DNA of 64,000 nt from Rotaria sordida. Its lineage: Eukaryota > Rotifera > Eurotatoria > Philodinida > Philodinidae. The position numbers and the translations under genes were made by a program. How positions within the stretch are numbered: the stretch's first letter is position 1; every line of letters begins with the position of its first letter. Of the stretch, positions 11,031 through 22,499 are shown in pieces. The DNA lies in contig CAJNOL010000625.1 in assembly GCA_905250125.1 (NCBI GenBank), forward strand, positions 53,680 to 117,679, written 5' to 3'. Under the pieces are notes generated by a model. It did no database searches and was not told the origin of the DNA. It worked only from the letters and a program-made list of their open reading frames with translations.

Positions 11031-11773
11031 TTAAGCCCCCCCCCCCCCCCCCCACTCAAAAAAAGTCAATTTTCGTCAAAATTATCGAAATTGAGATAAA
11101 TGCATCGGAAGATAGCCCGTCTTCTGCTCTTTCAGAAACCACATTGGTTTTTCTTCGGCACCTCGTTTTTGGTCAAAGTTTTCGATGATTTTTGTTAAGC
11201 TCTTCTTGAAAAATATGCTTATTTAAAAAAAAACGAAAAATGTTTTTCGTTTTTTCTCAGTATAGGCTTTCTGAACCGCGCAATCCATTTTTCTCTGTCC
11301 AGGCTCATTCAATATATTTTAATTTTTTTTTGTTTGAAAGAGCACGTCAAGATGCAGTGCAGTACAGAGTCCTTTTTTAATTAAGCTTTATTTTTTATTA
11401 TATATACAGACATTTATGTAATTAGACACCCATTTTTGGCGCGTTTTTTGAGTCACTGAACTTGTGATTCCCTTTTTTCGCTAAAAAAGTAAGAATTTAA
11501 AAAAAAGGACTCTATACTGCACTGCATCCTGAGATGCTCTTTCAAACAAAAAAAAATTAAATATATTGAAAGAGCCTGGACAAAGAAAAATGGATTGCCA
11601 AATGAGCTATTTTTGGCCCTTGTTTGGTTCATATCTCTGTCAAACATCAGGGTATCGAGCTGAAAATTTTATCACAGCCTCCTCACTTCAGCCCCAACAT
11701 ATGCTCCAAGTTTCAGCCCATTTAAACTTTCCTGGGCTGAGATCGATTTTTGGGTGGGGGGGGGGGGCCTTAA
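11031..11773. mobile_element. Non-autonomous element with poly-C/poly-G ends and internal cruciform
   Basis: The left end is TTAAG followed by a run of about 17 C and ACTCAAAAA. The right end is TTTTTGGGTG plus a run of about 11 G and CCTTAA, so the ends form an inverted repeat TTAAG(G)C(n)A(C)TCAAAAA. A second, diverged copy of the family is at 59258-59902. The interior holds a large palindrome: 11279-11390 is mirrored by 11495-11602 and includes GCAATCCATTTTTCT, GTCCAGGCTC and GATGCAGTGCAGTA. No transposase is present. Superfamily unknown. Confidence 0.65.
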
Positions 11774-12390
11774 TGTATTGTACGATAAGCTAGTTTAGTC
11801 TTTCGATTTTTAGAATCATTTCTGATCAATTGAATTCCATGCTTTTCATATATATCTTCTAATATTTACGCATCAATCAAACAATTATTCCAACGTTAGA
11901 AATTATACACAAGTCAAATAAGAATTATGACTAAAAAAATTAAATTTATTTTCTAAATCATTCTCATCCATTAATAAAAGTATATATAAAAAAAAACCTA
12001 AGCATTGAGATGTAAATAAAACCGAAACGAAAATCTGACAAACACACTGAAAAACATCGAAAAAAATGCAATTGGTGACATCCAAACTATAAATAAAAAA
12101 AAAACATCTATTTTAAACTATGTGTTTGAGATCATTTGAAAATAAACAAACATATCAGTTAAAGAAAAAATTTGTCATAGAAATGGACTATCAATATCAA
12201 CAGGTTGAAGATATGTAATATATTAGAATACTTTATTTGAAACTTTATTATATGTGAGATAAAGTTATAAAAGAAGTCGATATAAAGTTCTTTGAATTCC
12301 TGTAAGAAGATTATTAATTCGACAATATTATTCAATATCAATATCAGCTAAAATAAGAAGAACTTATTAAAACTATTGTTTTATCTAACT
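11774..12390. other. Non-coding, AT-rich
   Basis: No feature recognised. Confidence 0.4.
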
Positions 12391-12397
12391 GATAATT

Positions 12398-12860
12398 CGC
12401 TTTTGAGTCGTCGAAACTATATGCATTATGTAACATAGATATCCATCACGGTTGGAAATCTACAGCTGGCATGCCACAGTCCTAGAAGAAAAAAGACTAC
12501 TGCACTGCTGCCGCGATAGTTTTCTGAAAACTCTTCAAAAATCTCTTTCGCCACTTCTAATTAGCACAGTTCGATTGAGTCTATCATATTCATCATGATT
12601 CTGATTGTTGGACTTGCAGACACTCAAATTCGGTGCCAATTCATGCAATTTTAGAATTTACAGAAACAGGAAACTGGCAGTACCGCGAAGGCATTTTAAA
12701 AACATCTCCTGCCCCGCTGACGCCGCCGCGACGGCGAAGCTTCCATGGGATTCTCGGTTATGTAGCTCCAAATGAACTATGAATACTTTGAGAAGAGTTC
12801 GGACCTTTAGTTTATTGCTGCGAAAATACTGCACTTTTACAGTATCATTTAAATAAATGC
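12398..12860. repeat. Dispersed-repeat copy split by an insertion of about 330 bp
   Basis: 12398-12430 and 12766-12850 together match the continuous segment at 7470-7600. Between them lies roughly 330 bp with a locally GC-rich end (GCCCCGCTGACGCCGCCGCG near 12713), bracketed by the word TTATGTA on each side. It looks like a small inserted element, but clear terminal repeats were not seen. Confidence 0.45.
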
Positions 12861-12883
12861 CATGAGTCATCTCAAAAACACTA

Positions 12884-12968
12884 GAGGGTGTGGATGTGGA
12901 TATGAGTATGTCTGCGTGTGGATCTACATTCTCCCTCACATCCACATTCGACACCTACACGTACACGC
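12884..12968. repeat. Telomere-like hairpin cassette 1
   Basis: GAGGGTGTGGATGTGG-type G-strand repeat, short spacer, then CCCTCACATCCACATTCG and ACACCTACACGTACAC on the C-strand. The two sides are complementary in a 6-bp periodic manner. Confidence 0.6.
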
Positions 12969-13214
12969 TTCTTAATCAGATGAAGTACGTGTAAAATAAA
13001 TTCTGGAAAAGCTTTTTTCTTTATAACGCAATGTAGAGGGTGACAACTCTTATCTCAAGAACACAGCCTTATGAAGACTATGTGATACTGATAAAACTCA
13101 AGTGACACTTTTGCTTCGTGATATAATGTGCTAGAGGTGCTTCACGCACGAACATAAAGTGGGGAAAGATTTATTGTAATTTTAAAAAAAGCAAAGAAAA
13201 AGGACTCAACTAGA

Positions 13215-13415
13215 ATGGTTGCTTCATTGTTTACTGGCATAGTAGTTTTGCTAGCTGCAGTTGATTTGGGTCAAGCTCCTCAATGCCTTTTTAACTATTC
13301 GTATCGCTCGTACGTATTTAGCAAGCCTTTGGTCATCGCCAATGGCCAATGCCAACGAATTAAATTATCTAAATGCTATCCCAGTTTACATCTTAGATAC
13401 GATGACAGAACTTAG
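13215..13415 (+). CDS. Possible short secreted Cys-containing protein
   Basis: The 66-residue frame starts with a convincing signal peptide (MVASLFTGIVVLLAAVDLGQ) and then has three cysteines (QCLFNYSY, GQCQRIKLSKC). It ends at TAG at 13413. It is preceded by no clear promoter, and an overlapping frame of the same length is open, so coding status is uncertain. It may be the first exon of a longer gene or a gene fragment. I do not recognise a family. Confidence 0.3.
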   Translation: MVASLFTGIVVLLAAVDLGQAPQCLFNYSYRSYVFSKPLVIANGQCQRIKLSKCYPSLHLRYDDRT

Positions 13416-13530
13416 TCTGTGTGGACTGACGATGAGAACACAGAATCAAACGATGTTATAAACATTCACAGAAGGCTTTTCTTATCGTTAGTTTACAGTA
13501 TTGGCTATCAGTGTGACAAGGGAGACGATT

Positions 13531-13660
13531 GTGCAGGTGTGAGTATGGAGTGTGAGGTTGTTGTGAGTGTGGGTATGTGTGTGAGTGGATGTAAGTGGTG
13601 ATTATGGGTGTGGGCCTGAACCGTTGTGAGCAACACGCACATCCATGCCTACATCCCCAG
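13531..13660. repeat. Telomere-like hairpin cassette 2
   Basis: A long diverged G-strand array (GTGTGAGTATGGAGTGTGAG ... GGGTGTGGGC) is followed by AACCGTTG and then C-strand words (CACGCACATCCATGCCTACA). The AACCGTTG core recurs as ACCGTTG in two other cassettes (30017 and 60911). Confidence 0.55.
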
Positions 13661-14062
13661 AAAGGAAATTATTATGTGGCTATATTTGTCTATATGTTTT
13701 TGGTCAGACTTCTATGTTTAGAACAAAGGAAAAGATGCAATTAATACAGCGAATGCATCAGATATATCAAACTCCACCTTAAGAATAAAAGAAACAGCAA
13801 TCCCTCACATTTACTTCGTTGTTCTGTTACTATTCGGAACAGAAAGTAAAAACACGTAAGTGACGATTGTGATCCGAAGTGAATAGAAATTTCTGATAGT
13901 CACACAGTTCAAGTCGCAATTCATCACTCATGCATCTTTGCCGCTCGTTCTTCACAACAACAAAACAACGACGTGAGTAGCTGATGTCTCTCCTTTCTTC
14001 ATATTTATAGACACGTTAAAAGCATAATGGGCTTCATTATATTCCAGTAAAGAGAAAAACAA

Positions 14063-14495
14063 ATGTCGACCAAAATGAATTCTACCACCGGCAAATGTTC
14101 GTGTGGTCAGATCACTGTTTCTATTACCCAAGAAGCACTAAATGCAACTGAAAATATTGCTTTATGCCGTTGCAAGAATTGTCGCCAATCTGGTGGCTGT
14201 CTTGGATCAATCAATGTTATTGCTCCAATATCGGCTGTTAAAATTAGCGGTGAACCAAAGATTTCTCAAGATAGTAATACTGATAGTGGAAAGACGATAC
14301 AGCGTGGGTTTTGTAGCAATTGTGGTAGCCCAATTTATACAGTTTCACCTAATATGCCTGGTGTCCAAGTCATTAAATTAGGGGTTATTTGATGAAATTC
14401 CTAAACCATCAATGGAACTGTGCTGTAAATCAAAGCCTTTTTGGGATAAATCAATTGATGGTACAAAGCAATTTGACACAATGCCAACGAAATAA
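14063..14495 (+). pseudogene. GFA/CENP-V family protein, frameshifted
   Basis: The reading frame from 14063 encodes a zinc-binding GFA-type domain, seen from its cysteine pairs KCSCGQITV, LCRCKNCRQSGG and GFCSNCGSPIYT. Members include glutathione-dependent formaldehyde-activating enzyme and CENP-V. The frame stops after KLGVI at 14390. If one G of the GGGG at 14381-14384 is discounted, it continues as LFDEIPKPSMELCCKSKPFW to a TAA at 14493, which is the normal end for this family (about 143 residues). A single homopolymer insertion therefore explains the break. Sequencing error, a defective allele or a young pseudogene are all possible. The upstream ACGTGAGTAG...TTCCAG could be a 5' UTR intron just before the ATG. 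Animal genes of this family in bdelloids may be of foreign origin; that is inference. Confidence 0.75.
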
Positions 14496-14929
14496 TTGGG
14501 ATATCGAAACTTCATCATTGACTTATCTGAATAATTTTTTTGTAACTTTAGAGTCTTAAACAAAAATATGAAGACTGGATTCATTATTTTAAACATATGT
14601 ATAGAGGAATAATTTTAATTATGTAACACATTCATTCTAGAAACAATCCAATAGAACATCTATTGTTCTATACATTCTCAGATTTAACTCTATTTCTAAC
14701 GATGAAAGAATAGGATTCCAATATATCCAGTTCAATGTTTTATCTTCGTTTCACTAATCTAACGACGCACTTCTTCTGAAATCTGTAAAAACTCACGGAA
14801 AAAACTGTACGAAGATATGGATGTAAAATACAACTCGTGTACGTCTTGTTTTTCGCTAAAACGATGTTGATGGTTGGATGACGGTGAAGGGAGAAGTATC
14901 GTCTTCTTAGGGTAGGTGGGTGTAGGAAT
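14496..14929. other. Non-coding, nothing recognised
   Basis: 3' flank of the GFA gene and spacer before the hAT-like element. Confidence 0.4.
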
Positions 14930-15829
14930 CAGAGATGGACGAGCCGCGATGTAACACCGCCCCGCTCCGTTGGCGGGGCGGTGCGAAAATTTGACGGGGC
15001 GGGGCTGTGACAGTGCATGACGAAATTTCGCGGTTTTCCCGCCTTTGTATAACCTTGATTTTTTAAATATACTCAGATCTTTAGAGACATCTTTTAAAAA
15101 TTTTTAAAACTTTTTCACGCAAAACTAATCAGTAAAAAGAAGCTTGTTAGTGCAGCTCCAAAGGAGCTAAAATGTGGAACCCACGTATATTTTCAAAGTT
15201 TTCTATCCTGGTGCCTAATTTTTAAATTGTAAAATACGTTTTTTTCGAACACGCATGAAATAATTGATATATTATATGAAAACTAGAGCCTTTTATTCGC
15301 GGTTGCTGAGGTCTGTAATGGTGGATTGTCTGTAATGGTGGATTGTCTGTAATGGTGGATTGTCTGTAATGGTGGGGTGTCTGTGATGAGGGGTATGTCT
15401 GTAATTGGGGTACATCTGTATTGTTCTCTTTCCGGCTACTATGTGTCTGTAATGGGATGGGGAGAGGGGAGGGGGAGCCGCCAAATCTCAAACTTAAAAC
15501 ATACACTTACTATTTTCTTCGAAAATATAAGTGAGTTTCACAAAATGAGTGATTTTATTGTAATTGTTTTTCATTTTCATGTTTATTTTTTTTTCTATTT
15601 CGAAATGATGTTTATGCATTTAAAATATGCCTTTTCATCTCATGAAATAAAATAGTCATTATGAAAGTTTAAGGAAAAATTTGTCGAGAAACAGTTTTTG
15701 AAAACATTTTGGACGGGGCGGTGACGGTTTCAACGCTGAACAGGCGGGGCGGTGGCGGTGCTGAACTTTATCAACGGAGCGGGATGGGGTGGTGACGGTG
15801 CGACTTTTTTGCTGACTCGTCCATCTCTG
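14930..15829. mobile_element. hAT-like non-autonomous element, about 900 bp
   Basis: The left end CAGAGATGGACGAG is the exact complement of the right end CTCGTCCATCTCTG, and the match extends two more bases (AT) outward. Both ends are followed inward by GC-rich blocks (GGCGGGGCGGTG, GACGGGGCGGGGC on the left; CGGGGCGGTGACGG, GGCGGGGCGGTGGC on the right), the same architecture as the element at 1025-1901. CAGAG starts are typical of hAT. No 8-bp target duplication is evident (GTAGGAAT left, ATGTCGAT right), so the site is old or rearranged. No transposase. Confidence 0.7.
15306..15415. repeat. 17-bp tandem repeat inside the hAT-like element
   Basis: Four to five copies of GTCTGTAATGGTGGATT, then diverged copies (GTCTGTGATGAGGGGTAT, GTCTGTAATTGGGGTACA). 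A further TGTCTGTAATGGGATGG lies at 15442. Confidence 0.75.
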
Positions 15830-16705
15830 ATGTCGATATAAATACATTTGTATTCAAAACAAGAATATATGTTGTTTCATTCTTTTCTGTTGTGATGAAT
15901 CCACCTAACAAAGAAAGATTTTTTCAAACTTATATAACAGATTATTTTGATCTAAAATTTTGTTGATACTCAGATCTGTTCATCCAAAGAATATTATTGT
16001 AAAAGTTTAATTGTTTTAAAATTTTCATTTTTTTTTCGACAGTTCATGAAATTGAATCAGCTTTTGAATTTTGTATTTTATAATAACAAATGAAATAAGC
16101 AAACAATCATAAGTAAATGTTGTCATTGATTATCATTCACAAAAGTAAACAAATAAAAATAATAATAAGATAATATAATAGTTTAGCACGATATATTCGA
16201 ATTTCATTTCATTTCACACGAGATGCGATCTAGAAAATTTATAAAGAATTCGTTACAAGATATTTTTCACCGATATTTCCATGTGAAATAACATGTGCCA
16301 CTTGATCACCTTAATTTTTTCGAATAGATCCACAAGCGTAATAGATAAAGGAACGGCCTCTTTTTTTACTCTTCATTTATGGTACATATTAAAATACGCA
16401 ATTATCAAGTTATTCACAATCAAACTAGGCCATTGACACGTTGAGATAATATAATTTTTGTTCCAGTTAATGTACGAATTACTGGTTTTTTATTCTTAGT
16501 ACATTCCTATACATAATAATATTCAAATGATGATAGGTATTGCTGATTTTAACAAGCAGAACCAATGAAAGAAAATATGCAACTCCTTGAAATAAAAAAA
16601 ATTGCATTTAATTCAAAAGAAATGCATTAAAATAAAAACAACATACCATATGACAACATATCTTACATATGAGTGTGTTCGTCTACTCTGTATCCTAATG
16701 AACAT
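15830..16705. other. Non-coding, AT-rich
   Basis: No gene, repeat or RNA recognised. Confidence 0.4.
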
Positions 16706-16878
16706 AGGGTGTGGGTGTGTGGATATGAGGTGGAAAGCCCCCACACCCACACCCCACACGTCCACACCCACCCACTCTCACACCACACCCACACCCCACC
16801 CACACCCACACCCCACCCACACCCACACCCCACCCACACTCACACCCACCCACACCCACACCCATCCACACCCACCCA
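16706..16878. repeat. Interstitial telomere-like array (hairpin cassette 3)
   Basis: A short G-strand part (GGGTGTGGGTGTGTGG) is followed by a 12-bp spacer and about 130 bp of C-strand repeat made of CACCCACA / CACACCC units. The unit equals the TGTGGG repeat that I recall as the bdelloid telomere. Apparent open frames through it are low-complexity artefacts. Confidence 0.75.
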
Positions 16879-17719
16879 TTGTTTTTTTCTGAATTGTACA
16901 AATGGCTTGCAATCGTCTCACATAGATCATCCATTCGTTACACGAACCAAAATAGGAAAATATGTTCAAAGATCAAACTTGATAATGAAAATCTAGTTCA
17001 GTTCCGCTGTGATCTCCAAAGCAATAGAAGCGATGTAATAAATCGACTCCATCCGAAACGATTTGATTTTTCATTTTACTATGCTTTCAAAAATGCTAGT
17101 ATTTAGAAATTGGACTAGTAAAGTTGATAATGCAAACGTTTAGAACGTTTTCTTATACGCCTTTCTCAAACTAGCATGTCAACAATACGGCTGAATTATG
17201 TATTTTAATAATCTGCAAAAATTTTCAAAGGATTACGTAATCCTGTCCCGACCCCGACCCTCCCTAAACATTTTAGGTTACTTCTATCTCTCTGACTAGA
17301 ACAGATAGAAAGCTGAAATTGTACTGTATAATAGATCTAGATGTCTAGTATATATGCTACAACTATCAGTCTATTCTGCTGAAAAAACATATAAGAAAAG
17401 AATATTACTCGAAGAGGATCAGAACTTATTATACACCCTTTATATATCTAAGATCATTTTGAAATATATTTGTCAATCGTGTATGATCGAAATCTTCAAT
17501 ATATTTCAAAATTCTATTTAAATTTTTATTCAACTTGATACACATATTCTTGAATAGATTATGAACATCATTTCTACATCTATTCTGTATGTTTTGAAAA
17601 TCTTTTATTCGATATGTAATCAACTTTTTTTCAAATATATTGAGGACTATTTCATGTCACAATAATATTAACATCATTCTCTACTTTGTTTTATTCAAAT
17701 AATCAGAAGAAAATTAAAT
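16879..17719. other. Non-coding, nothing recognised
   Basis: 3' flank of the F-box gene. No clear feature. Confidence 0.4.
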
Positions 17720-20196
17720 TTACAATAAAGGAAAATAATCATGAAAATCTTTTCCATGTACCATTGTCTTTTCAAGAATTAGCCGTTTTATTTTCATGCA
17801 ATTGAATCGTGTTGCATGTCTTGTAAAGTTTTCTGTCACAATTTCTAATCTTTGATACTTGATTTTTAATTCGATCAGATGAGGTAGACGTGTTTTTGAC
17901 TCATCTAAAAACTTGTCAATGTAATAAATATCGGCATGCATAATGTCAAGTGACGTAATATGAGGATATTCAATAATTGAATATGATGCATTATTATCGA
18001 ATTCTAATTTATGAAGATTTGATAGCCAAGTTAATCTAAAGTATATTATACACAAAGATTTCAACAATGGAAAACATCGAGCAATTTGAACGAAAAATTC
18101 GTGTTTCAATGGCATTAACTCTCTCACATATAGAAAAGTAACATTCTTGTATATAACATTTAGAAAGTTATTGCCAATCGGTTCGAGACGATCAAATAAG
18201 AATGGAAGTGAGAAGACATGACAATTAGCATAATTAGCAATTGAACAATGTACAAAACAACCCACTTGTTCATATCCTAGATTAGTAAAAGTTTGTTGAA
18301 TATCATTGTTTGACAAACAAGGAATTAAATGATCATGTTGAATCTCTGTATTGATATAAAAGATGAATTTATTAAGTTGTACCATATAAATAAGAATATC
18401 ATTATGAAGTTGAGTACCATCAACAAATCTAGTTCGATTTTTTATACAAAGATATAAAGTTAATTCTTCGAGATTACGCATACGACGAACAAGTGGTACA
18501 ATTTGAGTGTCGTATCCGTAAGATAAATCGTAAATTGTCAATGAGAAACATTTCAAATTAAGTAAATCATTCTATAAAATATAAAGCAATCGATGTTTGT
18601 CAATTTAATGAAAAATTATATAATCGAAAACTAATCAATAAGTTTTTTTTTTAATTCTTTGGTTAATCCTTTCTGTATTCTATCCGATGTAATACATAGT
18701 GGTAAGAGTGAGTAACACAACACTATGAAATTTGAGCACATTAGGAAACAATAAATATGAAGGAAATCATTTATTGGTGATTTCATCGATACTTAATCAA
18801 AACAAACACAAAAATCATCAGATAACTTTAAACATAAGCTAACTTTCAAAGACTTTTTGCGTTGATCATTTTTATAAAAAGATACTTTTTAAATCAAGAA
18901 TATATATAAAGATATTAGAGTCAAAATATTGAAAGATGTAAAATTTGCATTATCATGTAAGGCTTATCAGTATTTTGATCGTAGCATCTTTATTTGTTGA
19001 TTAATTTGAAACATTTTTGTTTTATATCAAAAGGATCAGTGTCAAAAATTCTATAAGATAGACTAGATTTGAAGCTTTTTAAAGAGTTTCGTTTTCATTT
19101 TTTTTTTTGGTTGACTAACTTTCGACTCATTCAGATATAATTTGAAACAAGAACTATTCTTCTATGTCCAACAATTGATTCTATTAAAGAAATATGGTTA
19201 TTTGTATTATATACACACAAATTACTTTTAAAACAAACAAATCTTGTTATTAGTGAAAAATTTATCTGGCAGACGGATATAATTTTATTTTGAAAATTTC
19301 ATGAACTATAATATAGACTCACCGAATTGCACACTATTGATGCATGATTCTTTACATTATCAATAGTAACAATCAAAATAGAAAGTTGTTCGAGACGACC
19401 ATTAAGTAGAGAAAGACAATCATCAATATTAAGTACATTAATACATAATTTGATTAGAGTTGAAGAAGAAAAAGTAGTCGATGGTAAATCTTGAAGTGAT
19501 AAACTTGTAGACATCTTAGTAGATGGTTGAAAAATACTAAAATGCTTTAGATTTTCGAAGAAATTCAAGATATGTGTATATACATTTGTTGTGTAATCAA
19601 TTGTTTCTGTAAGATCATTTTTTTCATCAATTATAAGCGTAAGATCTATAATTTGTTGTTTGAAAATATTTCGAAAAGGTGTTTCATCTAAAGAAGAAAT
19701 AAATACATATATTACTTTTCTCTTTTCTATCGTTCTTTTTTTTTTATCACAATCGTTGAATAGATGAGAATAGGAATTAATTACCTGTAAAATAACGTAA
19801 AGCAATATCTTGATTGAATTTGAAGATTTTGAGTTTATTTAGATTAGGATAATTAGTAACAAGTAGAATACGTTCCATGATCATTGATTCAAAAATAAAA
19901 TATTGAACATTGTAATGAATTTGTGATAATATATCACTACAAAATCGATCAAGTATTGAATCATTAATTGAACAAATGTTATCAGTATCATTGGATACAA
20001 AATTGAGAGTGTTAGTGAAGATTATATCTTTTGCTAAAGATTCTAGTCGTTCAATACCAATACCTATTAATAAATTGAGAATAATCATATTGTCCAGTTT
20101 CTTCAAAATAGTCATTAATATCTCATTAGGCAAATCGAGTAGATGAGTGTCAGTACGATACATATTTAATTTTGTTTGTGTTGCTTTTCTCAACAT
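17720..20196 (-). CDS. F-box/leucine-rich-repeat-like protein
   Basis: Three exons, 20196-19785, 19687-19323 and 18571-17720, join in phase (GTAATT...TTTAG; GTGAGT...TATAG) to give 542 residues. The start could also be the internal Met at 20163, which sits at the usual distance from the F-box. Residues 16-60 hold the F-box core (LLDLPNEILMTILKKLDNM), which binds Skp1 in SCF ubiquitin ligases. The remainder is an irregular leucine-rich solenoid (LNKLKIFKF, NLEELTLYL, LPHLIELKI, RLILEKTMV) that would select the substrate. Proteins with this layout are a large, rapidly duplicating family in bdelloids. The 751-bp second intron is much longer than the first. A fragment of exon 3 was copied to 3690-4303. 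The F-box assignment is secure; the substrate is unknown. Confidence 0.85.
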
Positions 20197-20548
20197 GATA
20201 TTATATATCGGTGTTCATTGTTATTTCTTTATAGCTGTTGTCGTCCGTCAAGAATAGAATAGATGACCTCTTTCGAAAGAATAACGTCGATGTACAGGTC
20301 AATGTCATTATAGATAACACGTACTTGTTCTCTTTTTTTCACCTATCGTAATGTAGTACGTTGTCCGACGAAAAAAAATGTAACTAGAATCATCAATTGA
20401 CTACATGATGCACTACCAGTGGCGACGTCGAGTTCACATCTTCACATCAGAAAAAAAATGATTATAGAAATACTTCATATTAAGTTCACTTTTAATCTGT
20501 ATATTTCATTTTCGATCAAACTGATCCCAAGTCAACCCGAACGCTATT
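20197..20548. promoter_or_regulatory. Upstream region of the F-box gene
   Basis: No defined promoter motif seen. A CAGTGGCGACGTCGAG word at 20417 resembles a hAT-type terminal repeat but I found no partner end. Confidence 0.3.
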
Positions 20549-20653
20549 GGTACGCGTGTTGTCACGCTTGGTACGCGTACGGTACATCACGTCTCGTACG
20601 CGTACGAACGTCACGCAAAATGCGCGTACCGAGCGTGATGAACACGCGTACGA
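20549..20653. repeat. Cluster of TACGCGTAC palindromes
   Basis: GGTACGCGTG, GGTACGCGTACGG, CGTACGCGTACGAACG, GCGCGTACC and ACGCGTACG occur within 105 bp, in both orientations and interleaved with GTCACGCTT / AGCGTGATG, which are themselves complementary. The block is CpG-rich inside AT-rich DNA and is followed by a G12 run (20683-20694). It may be the subterminal region of another DNA transposon. Confidence 0.6.
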
Positions 20654-20955
20654 AAGGATGTAGTAACGGATTTTAGAAAGGAGGGGGGGGGGGGCGATAA
20701 GAAGCAAAAACGGCCCCCACTCTGAATTCGACTTTGTGTTTCTAACTTTGTCAGTTTCAGTGCCAGAACTCTATTTCTATTGAAATTATACAATTTGATA
20801 AATTCCACCTTGTACCCAACTCGCTTTAGCTACTGTTGTTATATGCTTGAAAAAGCAGTAACGTAGATGAAGGTTTAGTAATTATTGCTGCGCTATTTCA
20901 TTTTCACCTTTCCTTGATTTATATATCAAATTAAAGATCTTTCTTTTCTCTATCG

Positions 20956-21213
20956 ATTGATGATAAAATATGTTGAGAAATAAGTACGTAAAGGGGTCTA
21001 CTAGTCTAAAGAATGAAAAATTCTATAGAATATATACATGTTATAACGATAGTAGAGTATGTTTCACTTTCTGAAACATGTCGATCCACTTTCAATCATT
21101 TATTAATTGATAGATCTGATCAAGATCTATCGCTTGATGATAAAATATGTTGAGAAATAAGTGGGTAAGGGGGTCTACTGGTCTATAGAACGAAAAATTC
21201 TATAGAATATATA
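20956..21213. repeat. Two direct repeats, about 90 bp, 173 bp apart
   Basis: 20956-21046 and 21129-21213 share ATGATAAAATATGTTGAG, AAATAAGT, GGTCTACT and GAAAAATTCTATAGAATA. The mariner element starts exactly at the end of the second copy, so the copy was cut or it served as the target. Confidence 0.7.
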
Positions 21214-22499
21214 CAGGTTGATTACGTTATTTTTAATAGTCTTGTATAGTTTGCTGTATTTATGCAATACATTGGAAAGTTTTTATTTTAACGCATTTCG
21301 ATAGAGCATCCGTTGCTCTATCAAGACATATAATTTGCCTTTTACTTTCTCTAGGTCTAGCTCAGAAAATTGATGAATGTCAAACAACTAGGAAGAAAAT
21401 TTTTTTAGGGTTTTTGGCATGATTTTTAATAGTTTTATTTTTCACATATATAAACACAAAAAAAGTGCAGTTATAAACGGCGTTCAATATGAGAACCACG
21501 AGCCTTACATATCATTAAAACTCTTTTTGAGGAGGAAGCTGATACTTTATTGATATAGGTTGACTCATTTTTCTCCAATCACGCAGAAGGTTTTTGTAAA
21601 ATTCACCAAGAGAATTAATATGTGTTCTGTTAAGTTGTTCTAAATATCCCCATATTGAATAACCCATTGGTGCGCCAACAGGACTGCTAGGCATTCTTTC
21701 CCCTTGCTTAAAATAATAAATTTTATTTCCATTCAAAAAACCAATTGTTCTTTCGGAAGTATAGCTTGGTGCACAGTCTTAATGGAAAAGTCCCTTTATT
21801 TTTTATGTTTTCGGAAATAAACGTGCAACGTGTCGTGTTAAAAATAGTTTCAAAACCTTGTCAATATAATAGCGAGTCGATGAATCTGCAACGTCAACTT
21901 GCTTAATGACCTTTGCCATTATAGGCGTGGTTTGCCATGGTTTTTTTTGAAAAAAATTAATTTTCGGATTCAGAATTTCGCTGACGCCCGATCTTTCGCT
22001 TGGCATTTGACACAGTAGGTTGAGTCTACTAAGTTTCAAAATGATCACAATTTGAGGCTGGGCGTATCTTTGGCGTAATATTTGCAGAATACGCCCTTCG
22101 ATATTATCAGAAATTTTATTACGTGGCATTTATTAAAATGAACTTTAACGAGTTGAATAAAAGTAGCAGACTATAACTGTCATAAACAGGAAAGAAAAAA
22201 ATTGCTCAATATATAATGTGCACGTGTTATCGCGAATACAATTAAGCATAGCACGAACAATCTGTATGTGAAAAATGAAACTATTAAAAATCATGTCAAG
22301 AACCCTAAAAAATTTTTCTTCATAGTTGTTTGAGATATATTAATTTTTTGGGCTAGAGCTAAAGAAAGTAAAAAGCAAATTATATGTCTTGATAGAGCAG
22401 CCGATGCTCTATCCAACTGTGTTAAAATAAGAACTTTTCAATGTATTGCATAAATACAGCAAACTATACAAAACTATTAAAAATAACGTAATCAACCTG
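21214..22499. mobile_element. Tc1/mariner element with long TIRs, internally deleted
   Basis: The element starts CAGGTTGATTACGTTA and ends with the complement TAACGTAATCAACCTG, flanked by TA on both sides (21212-21213 and 22500-22501), the Tc1/mariner target duplication. The inverted ends extend about 200 bp, including GTATAGTTTGCTGTATTTATGC and GATAGAGCA(T/G)CCG(T/A)TGCTCTATC. A second inner pair (TTTTTAGGG...TTTTTAATAGTTT) lies near 21400-21450 and 22265-22320. The transposase inside is on the minus strand and defective. Confidence 0.85.
21515..22129 (-). pseudogene. Mariner-type transposase remnant
   Basis: The N-terminal part (22129-21803, 108 residues) begins MPRNKISDNIEGRILQILRQ, a helix-turn-helix start, and ends in the linker region KVDV-like ADSSTRYYIDKVLKLFLTRH. 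It is followed almost at once by the C-terminal part in another frame (about 21779-21515) beginning DCAPSYTSERTIGFLNGNK and ending at TAA 21515. About a third of the normal protein between them, including the first catalytic Asp, is missing. The last acidic position is also lost (SSPVGAPMGYSIWG instead of a Pro-Asp/Glu pattern). It cannot be active. Confidence 0.75.

Noticed and set aside
13261..13461. Second frame overlapping the possible secreted peptide at 13215
   Set aside because: No signal peptide or domain; the other frame is the better candidate.
15222..15506. Minus-strand open frames with repeated HHYRQSTITDNP-like text
   Set aside because: They translate the 17-bp tandem repeat inside the hAT-like element.
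16602..16996. Open frames of about 60-107 residues on both strands
   Set aside because: They translate the telomere-like CACACC array and are low-complexity His/Pro/Thr or Gly/Val/Cys strings in all frames.
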